A program made the translations under genes and the position numbers. A model generated the notes under the pieces. That model was not told the origin of the DNA, ran no database searches, and saw nothing but the letters and a program-made list of their open reading frames with translations. From positions 18,261 to 82,260 of the forward strand of contig NZ_BPQU01000025.1 in assembly GCF_022179445.1 (NCBI RefSeq): a stretch of 64,000 nucleotides of DNA, in the 5' to 3' direction. Of this stretch, positions 42,621 to 53,853 are shown one piece after another (positions within the stretch are counted from its first letter, which is position 1; every line of letters starts with the position of its first letter). The DNA is from Methylobacterium mesophilicum. GTDB lineage: Bacteria > Pseudomonadota > Alphaproteobacteria > Rhizobiales > Beijerinckiaceae.

Positions 42621-44624
42621 ATGCGCGTCCCGCGCTCCAGCCTCGTCGCGCTGGCCGCCCTACTGACCGGATCGCTGGCCTCGGCCGGCGCGCTCGGCGC
42701 CGAGACCGCCACGCTCGACCCGGCGGTCCTCGGCACGCCCGCGCACCCGGCCGAGCCCGCGCAAGCGGCCCCGACCGGGTCCGATCCGGTCTCGACCGCC
42801 CTGCCCGACTACAAGCCCGAGGCGCCGAAACCCGAGCCGGCTCCGGCGCCGGTCGTGACGGCACCCGTCGCGCCGGCCGATCCGCTCGGCGCCGCGATCT
42901 TCGCGCGGTTCACCGACACCGCGCCGCTGCTGCTTCGCCTCACCGGCAAGGACCGTGACGCGATGCGCGCGTTCTACGAGGCACGGGCCTACAAGCCGCT
43001 CTGGATTGCCGACGGCGGCTGGACCGATGCTGCCAAATCGGTCTCTGCGCGCCTTGCCGCGGCTGCCGAGGACGGGCTCGACGCCCGGGCCTACACGGTC
43101 CCGAACCTTGCCGGAACGCCTGACGCGAAGGCTGTGGCCGACGCCGATCTCCGGCTCTCGGCGGCGGCTCTGCTATACGCCAAGGACGCCCGGGGCGGCC
43201 GCATCAACCTGGCTTCCATCTCCCGCCTCATCACCCCGCAGCTCGATCTGCCCGATGCCGGTGCGGTCCTGACAAAGCTGTCCGAGGCAGGCGCCAACCC
43301 TGGCGAGGCCCTCCAGGCCTACAATCCCTCGACGACCGGCTACCAGGCGCTGAAGACACGGCTTGCCACCCTGCGCGGACCGGCCCCGACCGCCGTCACG
43401 CCGTTGCGCCTGCCCCCGGGTCCGGCCCTGAAGACCGGCATGCGCGATCCGCGGGTGCCGCTGCTGCGCGCGCATTTCGGGCTCGAGACGCGCCCGGCCG
43501 GGACGCTCGACCGCGCGCCCGGCGAGCCGGAGGATTACGACGCGACGGTGGCCGACGCGGTGGCGAAGTTCCAGCGCGGCCGCGGCCTGCCAGGCAACGG
43601 CGTGCTGAACGTCCAGACCGTCCTGGCACTCGCCGATGCCGGCCGGCCGGCGCGCGCGAGCGGCAGCGAGGCCGAGCTGATCGTCAACATGGAACGCTGG
43701 CGCTGGCTGCCCGGCGACCTCGGCCCCGACTACATCCTGGTCAACATCCCGGAGTACCGCCTGCGCGCCTATCGCGGCGGTAGCCTGCGCGACGAGGCCC
43801 GCGTGATCGTGGGCAAGCCGGAATCGCGCACGCCGCTGTTCTCCGGATTGATGGAATACGCGGTGGTGAATCCGTCGTGGTACGTGCCGCCCTCGATCCT
43901 GAAGACCATGGCGCCCAAGCTCGCCGGCTACGGCGGCAAGACATGGGGCGGCTACGAGGTGGTCCGCCGCGGCGGCCACGTCTCGCTGCGTCAGCCGCCG
44001 GGCGAGCGCAACGCGCTCGGCTTCATCAAGTTCATGTTCCCGAACCAGCACGCGGTCTACCTGCACGACACGCCGAACCGGTCGTTGTTCTCCGCGGCCA
44101 AGCGCGATTTCAGCCATGGCTGCGTCCGCGTCGACGACCCCTTCCGCCTGGCCGACGCCGTGCTGCCGGACTGGTCCGAGGCGCGGCTCAAGAAGCTGAT
44201 CGGCAAGGGCGAGCGCACGATCCGGCTGCCCGCGAAGCTGCCGGTGCATCTGGCCTACTTCACAGCCTACGTGGACGACGGCGGCACGTTCCGCACCCTC
44301 CCCGATCTCTACGGGTACGACGCGCCGATGCGCGCCGCGCTCGGCTTGCCCGGCGGCGGCGGACCGGCGATCGCCAAGCTCCCGGAGGAGAAGGCGCGCC
44401 GGAAGCCCGAGGCCGCACCCGTGGCCCAGGCCCATCCGGCGCCCCGCCGCGAAGCCGCGCGCCCCCGGCGTTACGCCGACCCGGAGCCGAGCGCGCGTTA
44501 CGACGAGTACGACTCGCCGCGGCGGCACGTTCGCCGGTCGGCCCGCGCCGACGGGGCGCCGGAATACGGTGAACCCGGCCTGTGGACGCCGGCACCGGCG
44601 CCGGTGTCGCGCGGTTGGTGGTAG
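42621..44624 (+). CDS. L,D-transpeptidase (YcbB-like, YkuD domain)
   Basis: The 667-residue protein has a signal peptide (LVALAALLTGSLASAGALGA), a Pro-rich linker, an N-terminal YcbB-type scaffold region, a peptidoglycan-binding domain (VADAVAKFQRGRGLPGNGVLNVQTVLAL) and a YkuD catalytic domain with the motif SHGCVRV, catalytic Cys501. These enzymes make 3-3 crosslinks in peptidoglycan or attach proteins to it. The last 110 residues are Arg/Pro-rich and low-complexity. GGGAG precedes the ATG. A DUF882 protein gene follows on the same strand. Confidence 0.92.
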   Translation: MRVPRSSLVALAALLTGSLASAGALGAETATLDPAVLGTPAHPAEPAQAAPTGSDPVSTALPDYKPEAPKPEPAPAPVVTAPVAPADPLGAAIFARFTDTAPLLLRLTGKDRDAMRAFYEARAYKPLWIADGGWTDAAKSVSARLAAAAEDGLDARAYTVPNLAGTPDAKAVADADLRLSAAALLYAKDARGGRINLASISRLITPQLDLPDAGAVLTKLSEAGANPGEALQAYNPSTTGYQALKTRLATLRGPAPTAVTPLRLPPGPALKTGMRDPRVPLLRAHFGLETRPAGTLDRAPGEPEDYDATVADAVAKFQRGRGLPGNGVLNVQTVLALADAGRPARASGSEAELIVNMERWRWLPGDLGPDYILVNIPEYRLRAYRGGSLRDEARVIVGKPESRTPLFSGLMEYAVVNPSWYVPPSILKTMAPKLAGYGGKTWGGYEVVRRGGHVSLRQPPGERNALGFIKFMFPNQHAVYLHDTPNRSLFSAAKRDFSHGCVRVDDPFRLADAVLPDWSEARLKKLIGKGERTIRLPAKLPVHLAYFTAYVDDGGTFRTLPDLYGYDAPMRAALGLPGGGGPAIAKLPEEKARRKPEAAPVAQAHPAPRREAARPRRYADPEPSARYDEYDSPRRHVRRSARADGAPEYGEPGLWTPAPAPVSRGWW

Positions 44625-44820
44625 TTCGACCACCGGGATTCGACCTCAACTCTCAGGTGCGCGGCCACACAGCCGGGCACGATTTCGCCACGGTCCAGCC
44701 TTAGCCGTTTCCCTCGCAGACTCAGGCGAAGGGGAGCGCTGTCGGCCGTCATGGGCCGATCGCTGCGACCGGACATCCGCCGGGCACCCTTTGCGGGTTC
44801 GGGAGAGGATCAGGACCACC

Positions 44821-46329
44821 GTGCCGAGCCTTCGCAGAACCGCCCGACACCTCGTCCTCGCCCTGTGCGGCACGGCCCTCGGCTTGATCGCCGGAACGGT
44901 CGAGACCGAGAACGCGGTGGCCAACGGCGATACCCGCACGCTCACGATCTACCACACGCATACCAAGGAGAGCGCGACCATCACGTTCAAGCGCGATGGC
45001 CGGTACGACCGCGCGGCCCTGGAGCAGATGAACTGGCTCCTGCGCGATTGGCGCGTCAACGAGCCGATCAAGATGGACCCGCGCCTGTTCGACACGGTCT
45101 GGGAGGCCTACCGGCAGGTCGGCGCGACCCAGCCGATCCACGTCGTCTCGGCCTATCGCTCGCCCGGCACCAACGCGATGCTGCGCCGCCGCTCCCGGAT
45201 GGTCGCCGAGTTCAGCCAGCACATGCTCGGCAAGGCGATGGACTTCTACCTGCCCGAAGTCTCGATCGACCGGATCCGCGAAGTCGGGCTGCAGATGCAG
45301 CGCGGCGGCGTCGGCTGGTATCCGCATGCCGGCACGCCCTTCGTCCATCTCGACGTCGGCTCCGTGCGGATGTGGCCGCGCATGACCCACGACCAGCTCG
45401 CCCGGCTGTTCCCGGACGGCAAGACCGTCCACCTTGCGAGCGACAACCGCCCGTTCCCGCGCTACGAGGAGGCGAAGGCCGAGATCCTGTCGCGCGGCGG
45501 CACCGTCGCCGGCCTCACCACCCAGATGGCGAGCGGCGAGGAGGAGGACGGGCCCGGCCTGTTCGGCTTCCTGGCAAGCCTGTTCGGCGGCGGATCCTCC
45601 ACACCCGAGCCCGCCGCGGCCCCGCCGCCGGCGCCCGTCGCGAAGAGAGGCCGCCAGGCGCCCGTCGTCGCGGTCGCCAGCGCCGATCCGCAGGATCCGG
45701 TCGGCACCCGCGCCGCCCTGGCCTACGCCGCGCCGACGGCGGACGACACGCTTCGCAGCACGCTGACCCGCCAGGATCAGACGAGGACCGACGTCAATCC
45801 GCCGGTCGATGCACGGGCCCTGCTCACCGTGGAGAAGCCGTCTACGGGCGCCGACGAGGCCGTGGCGGGGATTCTCGCACCCCTGCCGCCGCGCCGGCCC
45901 TCCGGGTTCGCCGTCGTGGCGGCGGCCGCCATCACCATGCCGTTGCCGCCGCCGCGTCCTGTCCAGTTCGCCTCGATCGCGGGCGGCATGGCCAACCTGT
46001 CGGCTCCGACCGCAACGCGGGCTCTGACCAAGGATACTGCCGTCGAGCCGGCACCGCGGCGCCCCCTGGTGGCGGCCGATGCAGACGCGAAGGCGCAGTT
46101 GCGCTCCCTGTTCGAGGCGGCGTCCACCGGTCCGGTCACCGCGCCGGCAAGCCGCAACGCCCCGGTTCGCGTTGCCGCCACGCGTCTACGCGAGGCCGCG
46201 CCGGATGCAGTCGTGGCGGCAAGGCCGGGACCGGTGGCGACCAAATTCAGCGCGAAGAGCCCCGGCGACGAACTCACGGCGGCGCGGTTCACCGGCTCGG
46301 CTACGCGCACGACGGCCGGAACGCGCTGA
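44821..46329 (+). CDS. DUF882/YcbK-like exported protein (M15-type fold)
   Basis: The 502-residue product has a signal peptide and a DUF882 domain (about residues 38-190): LTIYHTHTKESATITF, VVSAYRSPGTNAML, SQHMLGKAMDFYLP and FVHLDVGSVRMWP. It carries the His/Asp/His zinc ligands of M15 D,D- or L,D-carboxypeptidase-like folds. The remaining 300 residues are Ala/Pro-rich and low-complexity. The start is GTG at 44821 with AGGA seven bases upstream. A peptidoglycan role alongside the preceding L,D-transpeptidase is likely; E. coli also pairs ycbB and ycbK. Confidence 0.85.
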   Translation: MPSLRRTARHLVLALCGTALGLIAGTVETENAVANGDTRTLTIYHTHTKESATITFKRDGRYDRAALEQMNWLLRDWRVNEPIKMDPRLFDTVWEAYRQVGATQPIHVVSAYRSPGTNAMLRRRSRMVAEFSQHMLGKAMDFYLPEVSIDRIREVGLQMQRGGVGWYPHAGTPFVHLDVGSVRMWPRMTHDQLARLFPDGKTVHLASDNRPFPRYEEAKAEILSRGGTVAGLTTQMASGEEEDGPGLFGFLASLFGGGSSTPEPAAAPPPAPVAKRGRQAPVVAVASADPQDPVGTRAALAYAAPTADDTLRSTLTRQDQTRTDVNPPVDARALLTVEKPSTGADEAVAGILAPLPPRRPSGFAVVAAAAITMPLPPPRPVQFASIAGGMANLSAPTATRALTKDTAVEPAPRRPLVAADADAKAQLRSLFEAASTGPVTAPASRNAPVRVAATRLREAAPDAVVAARPGPVATKFSAKSPGDELTAARFTGSATRTTAGTR

Positions 46330-46356
46330 GACCGGGATGGGTGGGAAAGCCTGCGC

Positions 46357-46608
46357 TCAGCGCAACGGCTTGGAGAGGTTGATCGCCAGGGCGGAGACCA
46401 GGGTCGCGGCGTAGCCGTCGTCCTGCGTGTCGGCGATACGCTCGGCCTCGCCGCCGCTATTGGCCGCGACCGACATCATCAGCATCACGGCGGTGGTGAT
46501 CGCCCCGAGGCCGGCGACCGTCGCGACGTAGGCCCGCACGGCCGCCCGCGGGACGGGAGCCGCCTGGCCGGCGTCGACGTAGAGCGAAGGTGGGCTGCGG
46601 GGAATCAT
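46357..46608 (-). CDS. Small membrane protein of unknown function
   Basis: The 83-residue product has one hydrophobic segment (VRAYVATVAGLGAITTAVMLMMSVAA) between a polar N-terminus and a short C-terminal tail (DDGYAATLVSALAINLSKPLR). No strong ribosome-binding site precedes the ATG at 46608. It converges on the DUF882 gene. Family unknown. Confidence 0.5.
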   Translation of the reverse strand: MIPRSPPSLYVDAGQAAPVPRAAVRAYVATVAGLGAITTAVMLMMSVAANSGGEAERIADTQDDGYAATLVSALAINLSKPLR

Positions 46609-46759
46609 GGCTGGTGATTCTGGCGCCTGACACTGGGCCCGGCACGGAGCGATGTGCACCTCGCGCGACCGGCCGGATCAATTAGTAAACGTGCCGTTCT
46701 AGGCCCGGTTCAACAGCCGCAAACGCTTTTTCAACAGTGTTTCATCGGTCCTGGTTGAC

Positions 46760-46799
46760 GGCCGGTATCGACGGCGGCGACCCGCCCCCGATACCGGCC
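46760..46799 (-). terminator. Hairpin downstream of ppdK
   Basis: GGCCGGTATCG and CGATACCGGCC form a perfect 11-base stem around an 18-base GC-rich loop that can pair further (GGCG/CGCC). It lies just past the ppdK stop on the minus strand, as a terminator would. No T-run follows. Confidence 0.5.
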
Positions 46800-46812
46800 G
46801 CGGATAGCCGGC

Positions 46813-49503
<2,691 letters not shown>

Positions 49504-49658
49504 GTCGAACCCGTCCGTGTCTGATGCCCGGCACAGGCCGAGCTGATGGGCGCGGGTTGGACCATCCCGCAGCGCAACGCAAGATGAACGCATTGCGGGC
49601 TTGTGCGCGCGCGACTGACGCGCAGCGAAGTCTGTCAGGGATCGCGCGCGGACAGGCC

Positions 49659-49811
49659 TTACGAGAAGCCGCGCAGCAGCCCGAGACCAATCACGCCGAC
49701 CACGATCAGGTAGATCGCCACGATGTAATTGAGGAGGCGCGGTGCGATCAGGATCAGGATACCGGCCAGGATCGCGATGATCGGTTGTAGGTTCGAGATG
49801 GTGATGGTCAC
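49659..49811 (-). CDS. DUF3096-family small membrane protein
   Basis: The 50-residue product consists of two hydrophobic helices with NLQPIIAILAGILILIAPR then LLNYIVAIYLIVVGVIGL, the pattern of the DUF3096 family, whose function is unknown. I start at the GTG at 49811 because GGAGG lies five bases upstream and the family begins there; the upstream ATG at 49844 would add a polar leader. It sits between pufC and ppdK on the same strand. Confidence 0.75.
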   Translation of the reverse strand: MTITISNLQPIIAILAGILILIAPRLLNYIVAIYLIVVGVIGLGLLRGFS

Positions 49812-49889
49812 GGGCGCCTCCGGGGGCCGAGCTCGGCCGTCCACAACCGACGTCCGTACAGCATGGCGGTTCCCTGTAGCTGGAGCGTG

Positions 49890-49920
49890 ACGAAGCGCCG
49901 GATCGTCTCCGGCGCTTCGT
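49890..49920 (-). terminator. Hairpin terminator downstream of pufC
   Basis: ACGAAGCGCCGGA and TCCGGCGCTTCGT form a perfect 13-base stem with a 5-base loop, ten bases past the pufC stop. It probably ends the crt-bch-puf transcript. The T-run on the minus strand is weak. Confidence 0.7.
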
Positions 49921-49929
49921 GTGGTGGCG

Positions 49930-51042
49930 TCAGGGCTTCGACGGCTTCAGGGCCGGCGTATTGGTGCCCGGGATCGGATCCTTCGCCTCGCCGGTGGGTA
50001 GGCTCGCCTCGATGGTCGGATGCGAGAGTTCCGGATAGGGGCCGATCACGTTGGCGCCGTTGAGGGGCTTGTTCGCGCCATTGTGGCAGGTTGCGCAGTT
50101 GATCTTCGGCACGTCGCCCAACGCACCGAGCCTGTTGCGCGGGAAGGTCGAGGTCAGCGGTTCCATGAAGTCCTGGTTCAGGTCCCGCACCATGCGGATG
50201 CCGTACCAGGCATGGATCCGGTTAGGCGTGCTGGTGTCCCACTGTGCGACCGACCGGGTGTTGTGGCAGAACGTGCAGTTCACCCCGAGCGATTGCGACA
50301 TGCTGATCATGATCGCGAAGGTCTTCTCCGCGTCCTGGATCGGCTTGCCCTTGGTCTCGGGCAGCACCGTGGTGCCGTTGACCCGCACCGCGTCCTCGGG
50401 CGTGTCCTTGTGCTGGTAGAACGCCTGGTAGACATCGTAGGGCAGCGAGGTGTTGCCGACCTCCGCGGAGGCCATGTTCTGGCTGTTGTTGCGTGGCTTG
50501 AACCGGCCCTCGCCCTGGACGGGACGGTCGAACCAGATGTTGGCCGGAACCGGATTGCCCCGGTGGCAGGTGTAGCAGGTCACGCCCGCCTCGTGGACGT
50601 GTTTCTCCTTCCAGGACGTGTTGATCGTCTGGGTCATCTGCAGCATCCGACGGGCGACCCGCTTCTGGTACAGCTCGTCGGACGCCATGTTCTCGGTGCT
50701 GTGGCAGTAGGTGCAGCCCTGCTGGGGCGCCACCCACTCCGTGATCGACACCATCAGCCGGTTGAACTGCTCGGCCGAGAGGTCGCCCAAGACCTGCACG
50801 TTCTCGTAGACCGCCGAGGCCTTGTCGCCGCCGGCATCGGCCGGGTCGGCGGGGGCCGGGGCGACGTTGGCCGCCGCGAGCGCCTCGTTGCCGGCCCGGG
50901 TACGGATCAGGTCCATGCCGGTGCCGCGGAAGCCGGTCTGCTTGGCCGCCATGGGGGGATGGGTCCAGCCCGCGCCCCCGAACATCGCGATGGTGAGGAA
51001 CAGGGCGAGCGCCCCGCCGACCACCGCCAGAATCGTCTTCAT
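49930..51042 (-). CDS. pufC: Photosynthetic reaction centre cytochrome c subunit
   Basis: PufC is the tetrahaem cytochrome that re-reduces the oxidised special pair. The 370-residue product has four haem motifs: CTYCH, CYTCH, CTFCH and CATCH, with Met ligands near three of them. The N-terminus is a hydrophobic anchor (LAVVGGALALFLTIAMFGGAGW) without a lipobox cysteine, so it is probably held by an uncleaved helix rather than the lipid anchor of Blastochloris. It is the last puf gene. Confidence 0.96.
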   Translation of the reverse strand: MKTILAVVGGALALFLTIAMFGGAGWTHPPMAAKQTGFRGTGMDLIRTRAGNEALAAANVAPAPADPADAGGDKASAVYENVQVLGDLSAEQFNRLMVSITEWVAPQQGCTYCHSTENMASDELYQKRVARRMLQMTQTINTSWKEKHVHEAGVTCYTCHRGNPVPANIWFDRPVQGEGRFKPRNNSQNMASAEVGNTSLPYDVYQAFYQHKDTPEDAVRVNGTTVLPETKGKPIQDAEKTFAIMISMSQSLGVNCTFCHNTRSVAQWDTSTPNRIHAWYGIRMVRDLNQDFMEPLTSTFPRNRLGALGDVPKINCATCHNGANKPLNGANVIGPYPELSHPTIEASLPTGEAKDPIPGTNTPALKPSKP

Positions 51043-51052
51043 GACGGCCTCC

Positions 51053-52033
51053 TCACGGCTTCATGCCGGGTGCGAGATGGGCGGGGTCGACGATCGGGCC
51101 GTAGACCTGCGGATAGGACGGGGCGACGCCGTGCTTGACGGCCCAGAGGTACCAGTTGTCGACCACGGTACCGGTGAGCAGGATGCCGATGCCGCCAGTC
51201 AGGGTGGTCAGCACCGCGAACCACCACGCCCAGCGGTGGATGGATTCCATCGTGGCGTTGAAGCCCATGGTCCAGCGCCAGAACAGGGCGGCGCGCTCGG
51301 TGGCTGTGCCGCGATCGACGATCTGGTCGATCTCGCGGTCGGCGCCGTAGCGGGAGCAGGCCAGGATGGTGCCCCCGTGCATCGCGAACAGCAGCGTCGA
51401 TCCGTACAGGAACGTGATCGAGAGCATGTGGAACGGGTTGTAGAACAGGTTGCCGTAGCGGAGCGAGAATGCCGCTGTCCAATCGAGGTGGGGGAAGATC
51501 CCGAACGGCACCGCCTCGGACCAGGAACCCATCAGGACCGGCCGGATGAAGCCGAGGACCAGGTAGAGCCAGATCGCCGAGGCGAACGCCCACGGCACGT
51601 GGGTGCCCAGCCCGAGCGCCCTGGCCCGGCGGTAGAGGTGGACCCACCAGAGCAGGATCGAAGTGGTGAGGAAGAAGCCGGCGATCAGCCACCAGCCGCC
51701 CTCGTTGAGCGGGGGCAGCACCTTGAGCCCGTATTTCGGCAGTGGCGGTTCCAGAGCAAGCCAGGGCAATTGCCGCACGAACTGCACCGGATCCCAGTTC
51801 ACCGAGGCCCACATGTTGAGCCCGATGATCTCGAAGGCGATCAGCCCGCAGACCATGGACAAGGCCGCGACGTAGCCGATGTAGATCGGACCGACCTGGC
51901 TGTTGCCCAGCAGGCCGAACAGGTAGCTGTTGAACGGCTTGCCGACCCGTTCGTTCGAGCTCACCGGGACGCCGTTCTCCGGCTCCAGCGGGCGCACCTG
52001 AACCTGGGTGAAGATATTCTGGTAATAGGCCAT
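51053..52033 (-). CDS. pufM: Photosynthetic reaction centre subunit M
   Basis: PufM is one of the two integral reaction-centre proteins that hold bacteriochlorophyll and quinones. The 326-residue product has five membrane helices and the signatures LSLRYGNLFYNPFHMLSITF with the special-pair His, and IHRWAWWFAVLTTLTGGIGILL with the non-haem iron and quinone ligands. It follows pufL on the same strand, 95 bases after its stop. Confidence 0.97.
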   Translation of the reverse strand: MAYYQNIFTQVQVRPLEPENGVPVSSNERVGKPFNSYLFGLLGNSQVGPIYIGYVAALSMVCGLIAFEIIGLNMWASVNWDPVQFVRQLPWLALEPPLPKYGLKVLPPLNEGGWWLIAGFFLTTSILLWWVHLYRRARALGLGTHVPWAFASAIWLYLVLGFIRPVLMGSWSEAVPFGIFPHLDWTAAFSLRYGNLFYNPFHMLSITFLYGSTLLFAMHGGTILACSRYGADREIDQIVDRGTATERAALFWRWTMGFNATMESIHRWAWWFAVLTTLTGGIGILLTGTVVDNWYLWAVKHGVAPSYPQVYGPIVDPAHLAPGMKP

Positions 52034-52128
52034 CGCCCGCCCTCCCCCCGGTCGTCCGCACGGTTCATGCGGCGCCGGCCTGGATCATTGGTATCGGTTC
52101 GCCCGATTCTCGGCGGGCGACGGGTATC

Positions 52129-52962
52129 TCAGCGCCAGACCGGCAGGTTGAGCCACCAGCCCCACCATTGCGGCCAGCCCTGCGTCCAGAACGGCCCGCT
52201 GATCACGATGCAGACCGCGCTCCAGAAGCCCGCCGACAGCGCCAGGAACAGGCCGAGGCGGTGGATGCCCAGCGTGCCGATCGAGTAGCCGATCGTGTCG
52301 CGGAAGAACGTGTCCTCGTGCTCCGGGGTCTTCACGGTCTCACCCTTCTTCGGGTTGGTCGCCGAGAGGATGAGGCCGCCGTGCATGGCGAGCGCCAAGG
52401 TGGTCGTGAAGAAGAACGTCACGGCCAGCATGTGCGCAGGATTATAATGGAAGTGTAGATACTGATATCCGGTGTTCGACACCCAATCGAGGTGACTGAG
52501 GATGCCGTACGGGAACCCATAGCCCCAGGCGCCCATGAGGAACGGCCGCACCACGACGAGGGTGAAATAGGCGAAGATCGCCATGCCGAAGGCCGCCGGC
52601 ACGTGGTAGCCGATGCCGAGCTTCCGACAGATCTCGACCTCGCGCATCATCCAAGAGACGAACGACCCGAGCGCGCAGAACGTGATGATCTGCCAGAGGC
52701 CTCCCTCTTTCAGCGGTGCGAGCTTCAGCCCGTAACTGATGTCGGGCGGCGCGATGTTGATCTGCCAGACGTTCCAGGTCGGCCCGATCGCGGCGCCGTA
52801 GATGACCAGCGCGGTGCCCAGCACCGTGAAGAACAGCCCGGTGACGCCGAAGAATCCGACGAAGAACGGCCCGACCCAGAAGTCGAACAGGTCGCCGCCG
52901 AGCAGCGTACCGCCGCGGATCCTGTACTTTCGCTCAAAGCTCAGCATCGCCATGGCGGACAC
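52129..52962 (-). CDS. pufL: Photosynthetic reaction centre subunit L
   Basis: The 277-residue product has five membrane helices with the L-type signature FHYNPAHMLAVTFFFTTTLALAMHGG and IGTLGIHRLGLFLALSAGFWSAVCIVISGPF, carrying special-pair and iron ligands. Opening MAMLSFERKYRIRGGTLLGGDLFDFWVGPF is diagnostic. It is separated from pufA by an intercistronic hairpin. Confidence 0.97.
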   Translation of the reverse strand: MSAMAMLSFERKYRIRGGTLLGGDLFDFWVGPFFVGFFGVTGLFFTVLGTALVIYGAAIGPTWNVWQINIAPPDISYGLKLAPLKEGGLWQIITFCALGSFVSWMMREVEICRKLGIGYHVPAAFGMAIFAYFTLVVVRPFLMGAWGYGFPYGILSHLDWVSNTGYQYLHFHYNPAHMLAVTFFFTTTLALAMHGGLILSATNPKKGETVKTPEHEDTFFRDTIGYSIGTLGIHRLGLFLALSAGFWSAVCIVISGPFWTQGWPQWWGWWLNLPVWR

Positions 52963-52995
52963 TCCTCAGCCCGGCCGCAATTTTTTGGGGTTTTT

Positions 52996-53023
52996 GGACC
53001 GCGGCCCCTAGGAGTCGCGGTCC
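52996..53023 (-). other. Intercistronic hairpin between pufA and pufL
   Basis: GGACCGCG and CGCGGTCC form a perfect 8-base stem around a 12-base loop in the 74-base pufA-pufL gap. On the transcript it is followed by A-runs, not U-runs, so it is not a classical terminator. In Rhodobacter a hairpin at this place protects the upstream pufBA message and helps set more antenna than reaction centre. Confidence 0.6.
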
Positions 53024-53036
53024 CGGCCAGCCTGGA

Positions 53037-53225
53037 TCAGGCGGGCATGCTCGGCAGAACGAGCGTGATGTTGCTCGCCGCCTTGTTCGCCTTCGGACCT
53101 TCCAGCCAGTTGAACCGGTCGGTCGAGAGCAAGATGAAGTGGATCAGCAGCGCAAGGATGAAGAGAAAGGTGAACAGAGCCACCAGCGTGCGCCGCGGAT
53201 CGAACAGCAACCAGACCTTATGCAT
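53037..53225 (-). CDS. pufA: Light-harvesting 1 alpha chain
   Basis: The 62-residue antenna polypeptide has one membrane helix and the bacteriochlorophyll-binding His in ALLIHFILLSTDRFNWLEG. The N-terminal MHKVWLLFDPRR is the family hallmark. It pairs with PufB to form the LH1 ring around the reaction centre. It lies between pufB and pufL. Confidence 0.96.
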   Translation of the reverse strand: MHKVWLLFDPRRTLVALFTFLFILALLIHFILLSTDRFNWLEGPKANKAASNITLVLPSMPA

Positions 53226-53235
53226 TCGATCCTCC

Positions 53236-53472
53236 TCAGCCGATCATCGTGACGAGGGCGCGGGCCGCATCGGTGACGCCTTCGAGAGAAGCGTAGCCCT
53301 GCGGTCCGGGAAGCCACGGACGCCACATCCACACCAGGATGTGGGCGACCACGGCAATCGCCGTGAAGATGAGGAAGCTCGTCAGGAAGATCGCGTGGAA
53401 CTCCTTGGCTTCCGGTTCCGTCAACCCGGACAGGCTGCTCGGTCTTTCTGTTGCAACGGGTCCACCGGCCAT
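53236..53472 (-). CDS. pufB: Light-harvesting 1 beta chain
   Basis: The 78-residue polypeptide has the LH1-beta pattern: LTEPEAKEFHAIFLTSFLIF, the ligand His in VVAHILVWMWRPWLPG. A short C-terminal extension (about 18 residues after WLPG) is longer than in Rhodobacter. The stop is ten bases before the pufA start. Confidence 0.95.
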   Translation of the reverse strand: MAGGPVATERPSSLSGLTEPEAKEFHAIFLTSFLIFTAIAVVAHILVWMWRPWLPGPQGYASLEGVTDAARALVTMIG

Positions 53473-53596
53473 CGTTCAGACCTCCGTGTGTTGGCCGCAC
53501 TCCTTGCGAAGGGCGACGGGTGCTGCCGTGGTGCTCAAGGCGGTCACGGCTTGACTTCCCCCGCGTCACCGGACGGAAGCGTCTCGATCAGGGCGT

Positions 53597-53818
53597 TCAG
53601 CCCATGAAAGCGAAAGGAATCGTCTGGACCGCCATCGCGCGGGCTTCGCCGAACACGGAGCGGTGCGCCGGCGCGATGCCGGAGCGGGACGCGGCCCGGG
53701 CCGGCTTGAAGCGGGCGAACGCGGCGGCGGCCAGGAAGCACGGATAGGTCGCGGCCAGGATCAACCGGAACTGAAGGGCTTCATGATGCAGGCGGGCGGT
53801 CGGGACCATCGTGCGCAT
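53597..53818 (-). CDS. pufQ: PufQ-like protein
   Basis: The 73-residue product has one hydrophobic segment (EALQFRLILAATYPCFLAAAAFARF) that resembles the core of PufQ, and lies between bchZ and pufB, exactly where pufQ lies in Rhodobacter. PufQ is associated with bacteriochlorophyll synthesis and assembly. GAGGAG about eight bases before the ATG at 53818 decides the start. The tail is more divergent, so the assignment rests largely on position. Confidence 0.65.
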   Translation of the reverse strand: MRTMVPTARLHHEALQFRLILAATYPCFLAAAAFARFKPARAASRSGIAPAHRSVFGEARAMAVQTIPFAFMG

Positions 53819-53853
53819 CGTCAGGTCTCCTCTGGGGGGAACGGAAAGGCGGC

